Notes under the pieces: generated by a model
Database searches by the model: none
What the model saw: only the letters and a program-made list of their open reading frames with translations
Told to the model about the DNA's origin: nothing
Program-made: the position numbers and the translations under genes
Source: a bacterium
GTDB taxonomy: Bacteria > Vulcanimicrobiota > JABDET01
Length of the DNA stretch: 37,499 nucleotides
NCBI GenBank assembly: GCA_021817145.1
Contig: JAKAVV010000023.1
Location: 1 to 37,499 of the forward strand
Direction of reading: 5' to 3'
Shown: positions 24,835-32,406 of the stretch, in pieces
Layout of the letters: every line of letters starts with the position of its first letter
How positions within the stretch are numbered: the first letter of the stretch is position 1

Positions 24835-24972
24835 AAACACCATCCCCTTTCAAAAAGAAATGCCATTCCATGAGAGAAAAATTCCATCCGTGAAGTGATC
24901 TCATTCTATCACATTACCCCCCCATAAATGTCAAGTCCCTTTTTTAAGCTCAATAAAATGTTGAAATAGGCA
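24799..24972 (-). repeat. Cassette leader repeat A with promoter
   Basis: Nearly identical to 32083-32256 over its whole length, and to the inner parts of copies B and D. Candidate promoter: TTGACA (24934-24929), 20-base spacer containing seven consecutive G (complement of 24923-24917), TAGAAT (24908-24903). AAAGGGG precedes the ATG at 24834 by nine bases. The spacer is longer than the usual 17, so it may be weak or off as sequenced. Confidence 0.7.
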
Positions 24973-24983
24973 AGAAAACAATA

Positions 24984-25235
24984 TCAATAGATATCTTTTC
25001 TATGGGCAGCATGAAGGAGATAAATCAATTTTAAAGATGCATTTACTTCATAAGTCACGCGGTAATTTCCAATTCTAAGCCGCCAAGTACTTTCTTCCCC
25101 TGAAAGTTTTAAGGAATTTGCTGGAAAAGGATTGTCAGGCAGTGAGTCAACTTCCAACTTTATTCTTTTTTGAATATCAGAATAGAGTTTTCTTAAGTCA
25201 CGTCCAAAGGCTGGAGTATAAACCACTCTGAACAT
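24984..25235 (-). CDS. RelE/ParE-family toxin
   Basis: 83 residues. The family fold is indicated by LRKLYSDIQKRI, LKLSGEESTWRLRIGNYRVTYEV and the terminal LHAAHRKDIY. RelE-type toxins cleave mRNA on the ribosome, while ParE-type toxins poison gyrase; the sequence does not decide which. The ATG overlaps the antitoxin stop by one base (TAATG). The module is inserted between cassette A and the pilin relics of cassette B. Confidence 0.88.
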   Translation of the reverse strand: MFRVVYTPAFGRDLRKLYSDIQKRIKLEVDSLPDNPFPANSLKLSGEESTWRLRIGNYRVTYEVNASLKLIYLLHAAHRKDIY

Positions 25236-25405
25236 TACTTAAGTTTGAGGCTGTCCCAGAGTTCCTTTACAGGTTTTGCCAAATGTTTCTCTTTTTTTCT
25301 TTCTCTTGCAATTTGGGAAAGAAAAAAATCTTCCAGAAGTTCTTCAACTTGTTCTTTCCCAATCTTTTTCCTTAAAAAATCTAGTAAGGATTGTTGTGTT
25401 TTCAC
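25235..25405 (-). CDS. Small antitoxin partner of the RelE/ParE-like toxin
   Basis: 56 residues from GTG at 25405: starts MKTQQSLLDFLRKKIGKEQ, ends KELWDSLKLK. It is helical and highly charged, with an acidic then basic middle, as in toxin-neutralising partners. No clear DNA-binding domain is visible. The stop shares a base with the toxin start, which is the main evidence for the pairing. A TAGAAT box about 12 bases before the GTG may be its -10. Confidence 0.7.
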   Translation of the reverse strand: MKTQQSLLDFLRKKIGKEQVEELLEDFFLSQIARERKKEKHLAKPVKELWDSLKLK

Positions 25406-25530
25406 AAAATAAATATTCTAACGATAAAGTGAGTATCCCTCTCAAACAAAGGAATGATTCTTCCAATTTATTAAGATCTGGAATGGGGAAGACTGTAGAA
25501 ATATTGAAATTTTATATAGATCTTAATCCC

Positions 25531-25692
25531 TTAATTCCCCACAATTCGTTCAAGAGTTACTTTTGTATGGTCTGGTCCACTAACTGTAATCGTGAGAACA
25601 GTTAAATCAGGTTCATTGGGGATTGACTGCTTTTTTATTCTCCAGGAGTAAGCTTGAAAAGGGGATGAAAATGTGGCATGGGTTCTCTGGAG
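25531..25692 (-). pseudogene. 3' fragment of a pilV-like minor pilin gene
   Basis: In one minus-strand frame this encodes SSPFQAYSWRIKKQS ... SGPDHTKVTLERIV, almost the same as the last 50 residues of the intact PilV-like protein at 32955-33299. Its 5' part is missing; it is fused at about 25692 to pilW-like sequence in a different frame. Between here and the antitoxin gene (25406-25530) I see no gene. Confidence 0.85.
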
Positions 25693-26110
25693 CTTGAGTC
25701 AGTGAAAAGGTATTGAAAGCAGGATAATCTTGTTCTATCAAGTGATGATCCATGAAAGAAAAAGTATGGAAGCTGTCAGAATGATAAAGGCTTGAGAACT
25801 GCTCCACCGTTATTTTGGAAGAAGGCTCTCCAACAAGAAAATTGAGATTGGCTTTGACCAGATAAATCGATCCTGTTGAAAGTTTGTCAGAAAGAGTCTG
25901 TGGTTTGCCATTCACCAGAGGTGGAATCCCATAAGCTTTGTAGTAGGCAAGACCAGATCGAGCAGTCTCTTCTGCCTGCAAGATTTCTTTCTCATGTTTG
26001 ACATACTGAATATTCTGCATAGTACTGGAAAGCAGAACAGCCCCTAAAATGGAAACAATCAAGAGAACAAAAAGAACGGTTACAAGGAGGAAGCCGCGGT
26101 GGAACTGCAT
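25613..26110 (-). CDS. Chimeric minor pilin (PilX-like start fused to PilW-like middle)
   Basis: 165 residues. Residues 1 to about 71 match the PilX/GspK-like protein at 33835-34233 (prepilin-type start RGFLLVTVLFVLLIVSILG). Residues about 72-140 match the middle of the PilW-like protein at 33296-33838 (LSDKLSTGS to FNTFSLTQA). The last 25 residues are pilV-derived DNA read out of frame. The joints fall at short shared sequences (CAGA and CTC), consistent with two internal deletions that collapsed three pilin genes into one. The start has a good AGAGGGAG ribosome-binding site 8 bp after the FIMAH gene. It may be non-functional or an unusual pilin. Confidence 0.8.
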   Translation of the reverse strand: MQFHRGFLLVTVLFVLLIVSILGAVLLSSTMQNIQYVKHEKEILQAEETARSGLAYYKAYGIPPLVNGKPQTLSDKLSTGSIYLVKANLNFLVGEPSSKITVEQFSSLYHSDSFHTFSFMDHHLIEQDYPAFNTFSLTQAPENPCHIFIPFSSLLLENKKAVNPQ

Positions 26111-26117
26111 GCTCCCT

Positions 26118-27137
26118 CTACTGAAAATTGGTTACACCCAGTTTGTATAAGATGAATTCAGCATTGGGTTTGAGCAAGTAATACGCATTATCAGTAACAT
26201 GTTTGCGGCTTGTTTGCGCATTTCCAGTGGAGGCTCCCTGCCCCTGCCCTGTTTGCCCTTGATGCTGGGCTTCCAGATCTAAAATAAAAGATTTCAGAAG
26301 ATTGATGGTTACTTGGGTTTCCCCTTCCTGCAGCTTTTTCTTCGCTTCATTTAATTTGGCATCCAGGCTGTTCGCCACCCCTGCATTGGTAATCCAGCCT
26401 AACTGGAATGCCTGCTCTTTTTCATTCAAGAGAAACTGCACCATGCAGGCAGGATCGCAGTTAAGAGGAAGGGCAGTGGGAGCAAGAGATTTAGTAAAAA
26501 ATTGCACAGCGCGGAGGGCTTGTGAATACGCTGCCAGGATTTTATTCATTTGCGGGATGGTCATGGTGAATTGATTGATATGAAAATATTTTCCAACACT
26601 TCCTTGTTCATCATCGGGATCAAATCGAAAAGTTCTAATTCCAACTATGCCGTGACTCTGAATCACAAAAGGTCCTGTGCTTGCGCCTGGATGTAAGGGA
26701 CCTCCTGGGCTTTCAGGACTACCGAAAGCTGCTGGTCCATCCCCTGTATAACCTCCATCCCATCCTGAAGGGGCTTCTGTAAAAGCAATAGGAACAACCT
26801 CTCCTTTCACTTCTTGATATGTATCCTGTTCAGACCCCTCACTTAAAACAACAGCAATATTATCCCTTAATCCCTGGGTACTTGGAAGTTGAGCCCCTTT
26901 GGGAAGATAAATATCAAACCAAACCCCACTAATGGATCCAATACTGTTCGGAAAATTAGTGATGATATACTGGTAAGTAAAGATTCCTGTGCTTGAATTA
27001 AATGCGACTTTTGGATTGATAGTCGCCCCTTTGATATAGGGCAAAGGCAGAGACTGAGCTTTCAGGACTGGGAATAAAAAAAGTCCAATACAAACAATCA
27101 TGGTAATTCTAACAAAAAGGCGCAGTTTTCGATTCAT
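26118..27137 (-). CDS. Secreted FIMAH-like-domain protein, copy 1
   Basis: 339 residues. Signal peptide (about 1-27, ending LKAQS) and a beta-rich N-terminal domain that shares the PKVAFN...GIFTYQY opening with the other copies and an APSGWD...HPGAS...GIVGIRTF pattern. From about 235 a helical FIMAH-like C-terminal domain follows (QAFQLGWITNAGVANSLDAK, FILDLEAQHQ, KHVTDNAYYLLKPNAEFIL). The linker inside the helical domain is Gly/Gln-rich here but Glu/Lys-rich in the other copies. It is the most divergent of four paralogues. AAAGGAGG lies before the ATG. It follows the peptidase-like gene by 21 bp. FIMAH-like is by recalled consensus; function unknown, perhaps surface binding. Confidence 0.75.
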   Translation of the reverse strand: MNRKLRLFVRITMIVCIGLFLFPVLKAQSLPLPYIKGATINPKVAFNSSTGIFTYQYIITNFPNSIGSISGVWFDIYLPKGAQLPSTQGLRDNIAVVLSEGSEQDTYQEVKGEVVPIAFTEAPSGWDGGYTGDGPAAFGSPESPGGPLHPGASTGPFVIQSHGIVGIRTFRFDPDDEQGSVGKYFHINQFTMTIPQMNKILAAYSQALRAVQFFTKSLAPTALPLNCDPACMVQFLLNEKEQAFQLGWITNAGVANSLDAKLNEAKKKLQEGETQVTINLLKSFILDLEAQHQGQTGQGQGASTGNAQTSRKHVTDNAYYLLKPNAEFILYKLGVTNFQ

Positions 27138-27158
27138 ATTCTTCCTCCTTTCTGCTTT

Positions 27159-29201
27159 TTATGGCAGCAGCGCAATTTCAGGGGATTGAGAAGGAAACCA
27201 CTCATACTCTAAAACTCCTTCATTGTGGAATCCTGTATTCTCCAAAAAATGATATCTCCACATTTTGCTACGTAATATTTTGATCTCTTCCTCGGTTAAT
27301 CCCTGAATATCAATGCTGACACTGTTTCCAATTCGATGGAAAGAATGAGGGGGGATCCAGTTGCTGCAAAGATCAAATACACCTCCATCTGGAAGACTTA
27401 GATCCCCAATCTGGAGAGGAATTCCACCAGTTCTTTCATAAAATTTTTGGGCTGCTCGAGCAAGATCGCTGAGCATCTCAAAAATAGCATAGTGTCCAAC
27501 ATAACGATGTCCATTTGTTACTGTACACTGAAAAAGCGGATTGGTATAACTGGAAGTTGGTCCATCCCCTCTGATTACAAAATATTGAGAATAAGTCTGC
27601 AGAAGGAATGAATCTTTTTCTAAATTATCAAAAGGAAGATTGGCAAATTGCAAAAGAAAAGAAGAGGTGTTTCCTAAACTCCCAGGAACCTGGACATGAA
27701 ACTCTGGTTTATTTTCAACAGTGGCTCCAGAGGCAGTTACTGAAATTTTCACTTTTCCCCCAACTTGAGGAGGGCGATAAGCAATAGTAAAGCAGTTTCC
27801 AACGGCAACTTTTCCCTGACAGGCTGAAGGATTGTTCTCTCCGACAATAGTGAATGGAATCGTGCTCCCTAAAAAAGTATGAGAACTCTGAGGAGAGACA
27901 AAAGATCCATTGGGACGATCCGTGTCATAGAAATGCCCACCTGAATCTCTAACTGCTTCGGCTTTTAGAAAAACAGTTAATGGTTGCCCCACAGGAAGAT
28001 TATTCACGGAAACAAAGACCACTCCATATTGTGTAGGGACACTGGTCACTGTAAGATTGCCTGAAATTCCGTTTTCATGTAAGTAAATCAGATTGCGAGG
28101 ATGAATTATTTTTGGTGAAAGATCTACTTTAATTTGTTCCTGTCCGACTTGTACGGTCCCTCCAGCAGCCGCAAAAGTTCCTTCTGCTGTGTAACCATAC
28201 ATCTCATAAGTATAAGTCCCTGCAGAAGCCACAAGAGGACCGCTGCCAGAGGAAGCAGGCGCCACTGTATTCATTGTCCCATCCCATGCAATAGGTGAAA
28301 TTCCGCTCCCCACATCTGCAAAGATCACTTCTCCGCTCGAATCCAAAATGTCTAACTCCCACTGCACAGGGGTCGGTGTCCAGGGATTTATCCCTAATCC
28401 CACAAAAGACGGGGTAAACTCAAGCTTTTGTCCAAGCTGGGGAGAAAAAATGGTCGTATTCGATTGATTCCCTTGTGCATCCACCTGCTCAATCACAGGT
28501 TTCATTACCAATTCTCTCAACTCATAACTTTTCTCTTGCTGACTTTCAGAACTCCCAACTTGGATTGTTCCTGTCTCATACCACTGCCCATACCGTTCCG
28601 CCGCATTGTCTGCTGCCCCTGCTTTCAACTCCACTCCTGAAACTTCAAATTCCGCAGGACTTGGAACAAAAGAAGAATTCCCTAAACTGTCACTGATCTG
28701 AGCATAAATCCCTTTCGAGGTTTTCACTAAGACAACTGTAAAAGAAAAACTGGCATACTCCTCAAAAACCGATGTAGGAGTGTTGGTCGTATAATCATAT
28801 CCTGGACGATACTGTTTCAATGTCCAGGTCATCGGAGTAGAAAGGGTGGCTTCATTCGGAATGGTCCAAAATGTATTCACTCCATAATCCGTGGAGTAAG
28901 CGATATTGTTTGACATTCCTGTAAAATAATTAAGAAAAATCTCTCGCGTAAAAGGAGGCCCAGAGGGGCTGACAGGAGGGAAGTTTTGGGTAATAAAACT
29001 CTGAAAAGCGTTTTCGAGAAGAAAAGGGTCTTGCTGCAGGGCAGGGGAAGGGTAATCGGTTGGAGTAAGAGTGATGAGAACTTTGGGATAAGGTTGTGAA
29101 ATATAGGTGTATTGAGAAGTATAAACAGTTTGAGCAAAACAGAAAGGGGAGAAGCAGAATAAGTTCATCACAAGAATCACCCAGAAAAGCCTTCGACCCA
29201 T
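27159..29201 (-). CDS. Secreted Ig-like protein with a degenerate LAS peptidase domain
   Basis: 680 residues. Signal peptide ending FCFAQ; repeated beta-sandwich domains, including one with FlgD-like WDGTMN...GTYTYEMYGY near 300-350 and one with GGHFYDTDRPNGSF near 425-440 that is also in the 35246-37399 protein. The C-terminal 120 residues align with the LAS-type domain of its paralogues (SLPDGGVFD, then PHSFHRIGNSVSID). The usual HxxGxxxD is stretched to HxxGxxxxxD, and the final HWH is replaced by EYEW, so zinc ligands are missing. It is probably a pseudoenzyme that keeps the binding scaffold. The start at 29201 (second ATG) lies nine bases after AAAGGGG; an ATG nine bases earlier abuts the ribosome-binding site. 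Confidence 0.75.
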   Translation of the reverse strand: MGRRLFWVILVMNLFCFSPFCFAQTVYTSQYTYISQPYPKVLITLTPTDYPSPALQQDPFLLENAFQSFITQNFPPVSPSGPPFTREIFLNYFTGMSNNIAYSTDYGVNTFWTIPNEATLSTPMTWTLKQYRPGYDYTTNTPTSVFEEYASFSFTVVLVKTSKGIYAQISDSLGNSSFVPSPAEFEVSGVELKAGAADNAAERYGQWYETGTIQVGSSESQQEKSYELRELVMKPVIEQVDAQGNQSNTTIFSPQLGQKLEFTPSFVGLGINPWTPTPVQWELDILDSSGEVIFADVGSGISPIAWDGTMNTVAPASSGSGPLVASAGTYTYEMYGYTAEGTFAAAGGTVQVGQEQIKVDLSPKIIHPRNLIYLHENGISGNLTVTSVPTQYGVVFVSVNNLPVGQPLTVFLKAEAVRDSGGHFYDTDRPNGSFVSPQSSHTFLGSTIPFTIVGENNPSACQGKVAVGNCFTIAYRPPQVGGKVKISVTASGATVENKPEFHVQVPGSLGNTSSFLLQFANLPFDNLEKDSFLLQTYSQYFVIRGDGPTSSYTNPLFQCTVTNGHRYVGHYAIFEMLSDLARAAQKFYERTGGIPLQIGDLSLPDGGVFDLCSNWIPPHSFHRIGNSVSIDIQGLTEEEIKILRSKMWRYHFLENTGFHNEGVLEYEWFPSQSPEIALLP

Positions 29202-29301
29202 GAACACCATCCCCTTTCAAAAAGAAATGCCATTCCATGAGAGAAAAATTTCATCCGTGAAGTGTTAATTCTGAGGATACCACATTACCCCCCCATTTCA
29301 A
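29202..29301 (-). promoter_or_regulatory. Cassette leader B: promoter and 5' untranslated leader
   Basis: Same leader as copies A, C and D up to the G tract, but with a different -10 region. Candidate promoter: TTGAAA (29301-29296), 16-base spacer with seven G (complement of 29294-29288), TATCCT (29279-29274). This spacing is close to ideal, so copy B looks more active than A or C. The further stretch to the FIMAH-2 stop (29302-29418) holds only cassette flank. Confidence 0.65.
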
Positions 29302-29366
29302 TTGACCAAAAGGAGGATTTTTGTATTGTTCTTTTGGAGGGGTGTCATCGTTCTTTTGGGCAGCAG

Positions 29367-29418
29367 CAGGGTTCTCAATAAAATGATGCGCTCTGAATTT
29401 TGGCTGGAAAATTCGCGG
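29367..29418 (-). repeat. Shared 3' flank of FIMAH genes, copy 1
   Basis: The stretch from CAGGGTT through AATAAAATGATGCGCTCTG to the FIMAH stop is repeated at 30561-30612 after FIMAH copy 3 with essentially one change. It marks the duplicated unit boundary. Confidence 0.75.
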
Positions 29419-30447
29419 CTATTTTTCATCCTCTTTTTGGTTCTGCTCTTCTTGTTCTTTCAGTTTTAATAAAATAAATTCGGCGTTGGGTTTAAGCAAA
29501 TAATAGGCGTTATCTGTTACATGTTTATGACTCTGCTCCTCCTCTTTTTCTTGTTCCTGTTTCTGCCCTTCTTCATTTTCCGGTTCTTCTTTTTGATGCT
29601 GGGCTTCCAGATCTAATACAAATGACCGCAGAATATTTCCCGCTGTTTGAAGATGCCCTTCTTTTATCTTTTTCTTCACTTCCTCCAGCTTTTTATCCAG
29701 ACTGTTCGCCACCCCTTTGTTAGTAATCCAGCCTAACTGGAATGCCTGCTCTTTTAAGTGAATTAACCGACTTAAAAGCTGTTCTAGAGTTAATCCTGTG
29801 GGAAGAGTATCAGGACCTGGAGTCTTAAGAATAATGCTGTCTCTTGGAGACCAATCGTCTGGAAGGCAGTGAAGATCCATCACACCTTCAGGAACCACTG
29901 GAATTGGGGCATTTCCTTGTGTCCAAGTGCGAACAATTCCAGGAAGCCCATTGTCCTTAAACCCAAAAGGACTTGCTGTATGACCTGGAGGAAGAAAATC
30001 TACGGGACCGTTCCAATTAACTGGAATTGAAGTAAATGCAAACCAAGTTTCACTATTGTTGGGGGCATTGTTGTTGTTGGGGGCATCACAGGCCTGGCAT
30101 GATTTCATATCAACTGCTGGGGAAGGGATTGGCGCCCAATCATGAGGAAACATAATGGAGGAATTAATAGGAACGGCTTTATCACTGATAAATTCAACTG
30201 TAAAATCAGACACTTTCTGCTGACTGTCTGGTTTGCTGTAAAGGGACCATTGATAAGTAAAATACCCGTGGGCTGGGTTTTTCCAATTAAAAGTTACTTT
30301 TGGGGTTAAAACAATGTCAATTTTATTGGCGGGCACAAAAATCACACCGGGTGGAAGAGGACACTTTGGCTGCGAAAATCCAACCCTGCAAAAAACTAGA
30401 AAAAGAATGCAGAACAGCAAACCTTTTAGATGTTTTTTTAAAATCAC
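29419..30447 (-). CDS. Secreted FIMAH-like-domain protein, copy 2
   Basis: About 342 residues from GTG at 30447 (eight bases after AGAGG; an earlier GTG at 30456 is possible). Signal peptide (LLFCILFLVFCRVGFSQ), beta-rich N-terminal domain (KVTFNWKNPAHGYFTYQW; PVNWNG; LPPGHTASPFGF; GLPGIVRTWTQG), then the helical FIMAH-like domain with a Glu/Lys/Gln-rich linker before KHVTDNAYYLLKPNAEFIL. It is almost the same as copy 4 over its full length, apart from clustered changes and an APNNNN duplication near residue 127. Directly upstream lies a relic of the peptidase 3' end, so this gene once belonged to a full cassette. It now depends on the copy-3 transcript. Confidence 0.78.
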   Translation of the reverse strand: MILKKHLKGLLFCILFLVFCRVGFSQPKCPLPPGVIFVPANKIDIVLTPKVTFNWKNPAHGYFTYQWSLYSKPDSQQKVSDFTVEFISDKAVPINSSIMFPHDWAPIPSPAVDMKSCQACDAPNNNNAPNNSETWFAFTSIPVNWNGPVDFLPPGHTASPFGFKDNGLPGIVRTWTQGNAPIPVVPEGVMDLHCLPDDWSPRDSIILKTPGPDTLPTGLTLEQLLSRLIHLKEQAFQLGWITNKGVANSLDKKLEEVKKKIKEGHLQTAGNILRSFVLDLEAQHQKEEPENEEGQKQEQEKEEEQSHKHVTDNAYYLLKPNAEFILLKLKEQEEQNQKEDEK

Positions 30448-30459
30448 TTTTCTCACCTC

Positions 30460-30559
30460 TCACAATTTTAGATAAGGGGACCATCCTGGAACAGATGTCC
30501 ATACATGCCAGTGCCGTGGAGCCCCATCACAAGATGGTCCTTCTTTATAAACATGCAAG
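30460..30559 (-). pseudogene. 3' relic of a LAS-type peptidase gene
   Basis: The last 32 codons of the peptidase at 35246-37399 are present almost unchanged (HVYKEGPSCDG, PRHWHVW, GWSPYLKL then TGA at 30462-30460). Homology stops at about 30559, where it is joined to the 3' flank of FIMAH copy 3. The rest of the gene is missing. Confidence 0.88.
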
Positions 30560-30560
30560 G

Positions 30561-30612
30561 CAGGGTTATCAATAAAATGATGCGCTCTGAATTTTGGCTG
30601 GAAAATTCGCGG
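30561..30612 (-). repeat. Shared 3' flank of FIMAH genes, copy 2
   Basis: Matches 29367-29418 (AATAAAATGATGCGCTCTG core). Its junction with the peptidase relic shows that FIMAH copies 2 and 3 arose through recombination between cassettes. Confidence 0.75.
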
Positions 30613-31551
30613 CTATTTTTCACCCTCTTTTTGGTTCTGCTCTTCTTGTTCTTTCAGTTTTAATAAAATAAATTCGGCATTGGGTTTGAGCAAATAATAG
30701 GCGTTATCCGTTACATGTTTATGGCTCTGCTCCTCCTCTTTTTCTTGTTCCTGTTTCTGCCCTTCTTCATTTTCCGGTTCTTCTTTTTGATGCTGGGCTT
30801 CCAGATCTAATACAAATGACCGCAGAATATTTCCCGCTGTTTGAAGATGCCCTTCTTTTATCTTTTTCTTCACTTCCTCCAGCTTTTTATCCAGACTGTT
30901 CGCCACCCCTTTGTTAGTAATCCAGCCTAATTGGAATGCCTGCTCTTTTAAGTGAATTAACCGCTCCACAAGCTGGAGATTCGTGATATTGACAGGGAAG
31001 AGATCGGATCCAACAGTTTTTTGAATTTCATTCATTTGAGGAGAATACCCTTGATCCGGACATTTAGCGGTTAAAGCAGGATTCACATCTGGGACAGAAG
31101 GAGGGAATGGAACATCTCCTTGACTCCAACTTCTCACAATCCCTGGAAGCCCAAGGGATTTTAAAAAGAGTCCTTTACGAGTCTCCCCAGGAAAAATGTC
31201 ATCACTTTCTCGATCTGCTGCCCAAGCCGCATCGTTAGCAGGCGCCATGGAATGCCGCCCCCCTCCAACACTAGGAGTGACAAATGAGAAATCCCATCCT
31301 CCAATTTTATAAGGGAGCGCGGGAAAATTGGGAACTTCTACATCAAAGCTCTGTACATTTTGGATACTGTCTGGTTTGCTGTAAAGGGTGTAGTTGTATT
31401 GAAAAGAAGCATGTTTGGGATTGAAAACTATTCTGGGTTTTATCACCACATCCACTTTATTGGCATCTTGCATGCACTGCTGCCCTTTTACCTGTTTAAA
31501 TCCCCATATCAAGAAGAATACAACTGTCCCAACAAAAATTTTTTTAAACAT
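30613..31551 (-). CDS. Secreted FIMAH-like-domain protein, copy 3
   Basis: About 312 residues from the ATG at 31551 (eight bases after AAGGGG). It has a signal peptide and a distinct N-terminal domain (FNPKHASFQYNYTLYSKPDS; RKGLFLKSLGLPGIVRSWSQG), but the C-terminal 115 residues, from LIHLKEQAFQLGWITNKG onward, are the same as in copies 2 and 4. Such an abrupt switch from different to identical sequence suggests gene conversion or recombination inside the gene. It follows the short peptidase gene by 12 bp and shares its transcript. Function unknown. Confidence 0.78.
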   Translation of the reverse strand: MFKKIFVGTVVFFLIWGFKQVKGQQCMQDANKVDVVIKPRIVFNPKHASFQYNYTLYSKPDSIQNVQSFDVEVPNFPALPYKIGGWDFSFVTPSVGGGRHSMAPANDAAWAADRESDDIFPGETRKGLFLKSLGLPGIVRSWSQGDVPFPPSVPDVNPALTAKCPDQGYSPQMNEIQKTVGSDLFPVNITNLQLVERLIHLKEQAFQLGWITNKGVANSLDKKLEEVKKKIKEGHLQTAGNILRSFVLDLEAQHQKEEPENEEGQKQEQEKEEEQSHKHVTDNAYYLLKPNAEFILLKLKEQEEQNQKEGEK

Positions 31552-31563
31552 TTTTCTCACCCC

Positions 31564-32118
31564 TTAAAATTGACCAGGTTTCATTTGAATGTGCCAGTGA
31601 TCCCCTTCCACATGAATATTTAAGTGTTGTTTTTTAATAAACTTTGCAAGTCTTTCAGCTTCAACAGAAGTAGAATTAAACCCCAGAGGGAAATACAGCA
31701 GATTGTAATCTACAGCTTCCCCTTCCTGATGGTCTAAATGAGGAGGTTCCCAATCCCCATTAATATCGAATACTCCTCCAAGAGGAAGACTCATATCATT
31801 GAGGAGAACAGTCTCACTTGGAAACACCGCTTTAAACTCTTGAGTAATTGCCACAATTTTATCCATAAACAGGGGGTTCCCATAATGATTGATGTCAATA
31901 TTGGGATACCCTTCCGTATAATCAGTGTTTGGATCGCATTCTTCCCAAGGAGAGGCAAATTGGGGAAGGCAGGGTCCTGGATGATCATAGGTTCCTCCTG
32001 TTTTGGTATAAAGAAGAGAGGGCTCTAAGCCAGGACTGCACGCCAGCGAAGGTTTTAGAAGTAGAGTAAAAAAGGAAATACCCATGAAAACAATCACCCA
32101 GAAAAGCCTTCGACCCAT
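31564..32118 (-). CDS. Secreted LAS-type metallopeptidase, short form
   Basis: 184 residues. A signal peptide (cleavage near SLA-CSPG) is followed directly by the peptidase domain without Ig-like modules. Conserved blocks are GYPNIDINHYGNPLF, LNDMSLPLGGVFD, PHLDHQEGEAVDY and GDHWHIQM. His130, Asp137 and His176 (counting from the ATG at 32118) fit the HxxxxxxD...HxH zinc ligands of LAS enzymes (M15/M74-like), which cut peptide bonds in peptidoglycan. The active-site set is complete. The closest family name cannot be fixed without a search; the substrate (own or foreign cell wall, or a protein) is unknown. It is co-transcribed with FIMAH copy 3. Confidence 0.75.
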   Translation of the reverse strand: MGRRLFWVIVFMGISFFTLLLKPSLACSPGLEPSLLYTKTGGTYDHPGPCLPQFASPWEECDPNTDYTEGYPNIDINHYGNPLFMDKIVAITQEFKAVFPSETVLLNDMSLPLGGVFDINGDWEPPHLDHQEGEAVDYNLLYFPLGFNSTSVEAERLAKFIKKQHLNIHVEGDHWHIQMKPGQF

Positions 32119-32256
32119 GAACACCATCCCCTTTCAAAAAGAAATGTCATTCCATGAGAGAAAAATTTCATCCGTGAAGTGATCTCATTCTATCACATTA
32201 CCCCCCCCATAAATGTCAAGTCCCTTTTTAAGCTCAATAAAATATTGGAATAGGCA
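32083..32256 (-). repeat. Cassette leader repeat C with promoter
   Basis: Near-identical to copy A. Candidate promoter: TTGACA (32219-32214), 21-base spacer holding eight G (complement of 32208-32201, one more than copy A), TAGAAT (32192-32187), and AAAGGGG before the ATG at 32118. Between 32257 and 32406 I see no gene; this is the divergent spacer toward hicB. Confidence 0.7.
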
Positions 32257-32406
32257 TGGCTGTTGATTGAAAATAAATGCAATTGAAGTTTTATGCGTGT
32301 TAATAAAAGGAGATTACAGCACTGTTTAAATCCATAATGCTTTCAAGGAAAACTCAAGACCAGGGAAAAAATTATGGGCTCCCTGGAGTTTTAAAGCTGA
32401 CAGTAA

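Noticed and set aside
31564-32118. Lipoprotein signal (SLAC) in the short peptidase
   Set aside because: The residue pattern before Cys does not fit a lipobox; an ordinary signal-peptidase cleavage after SLA is more likely.
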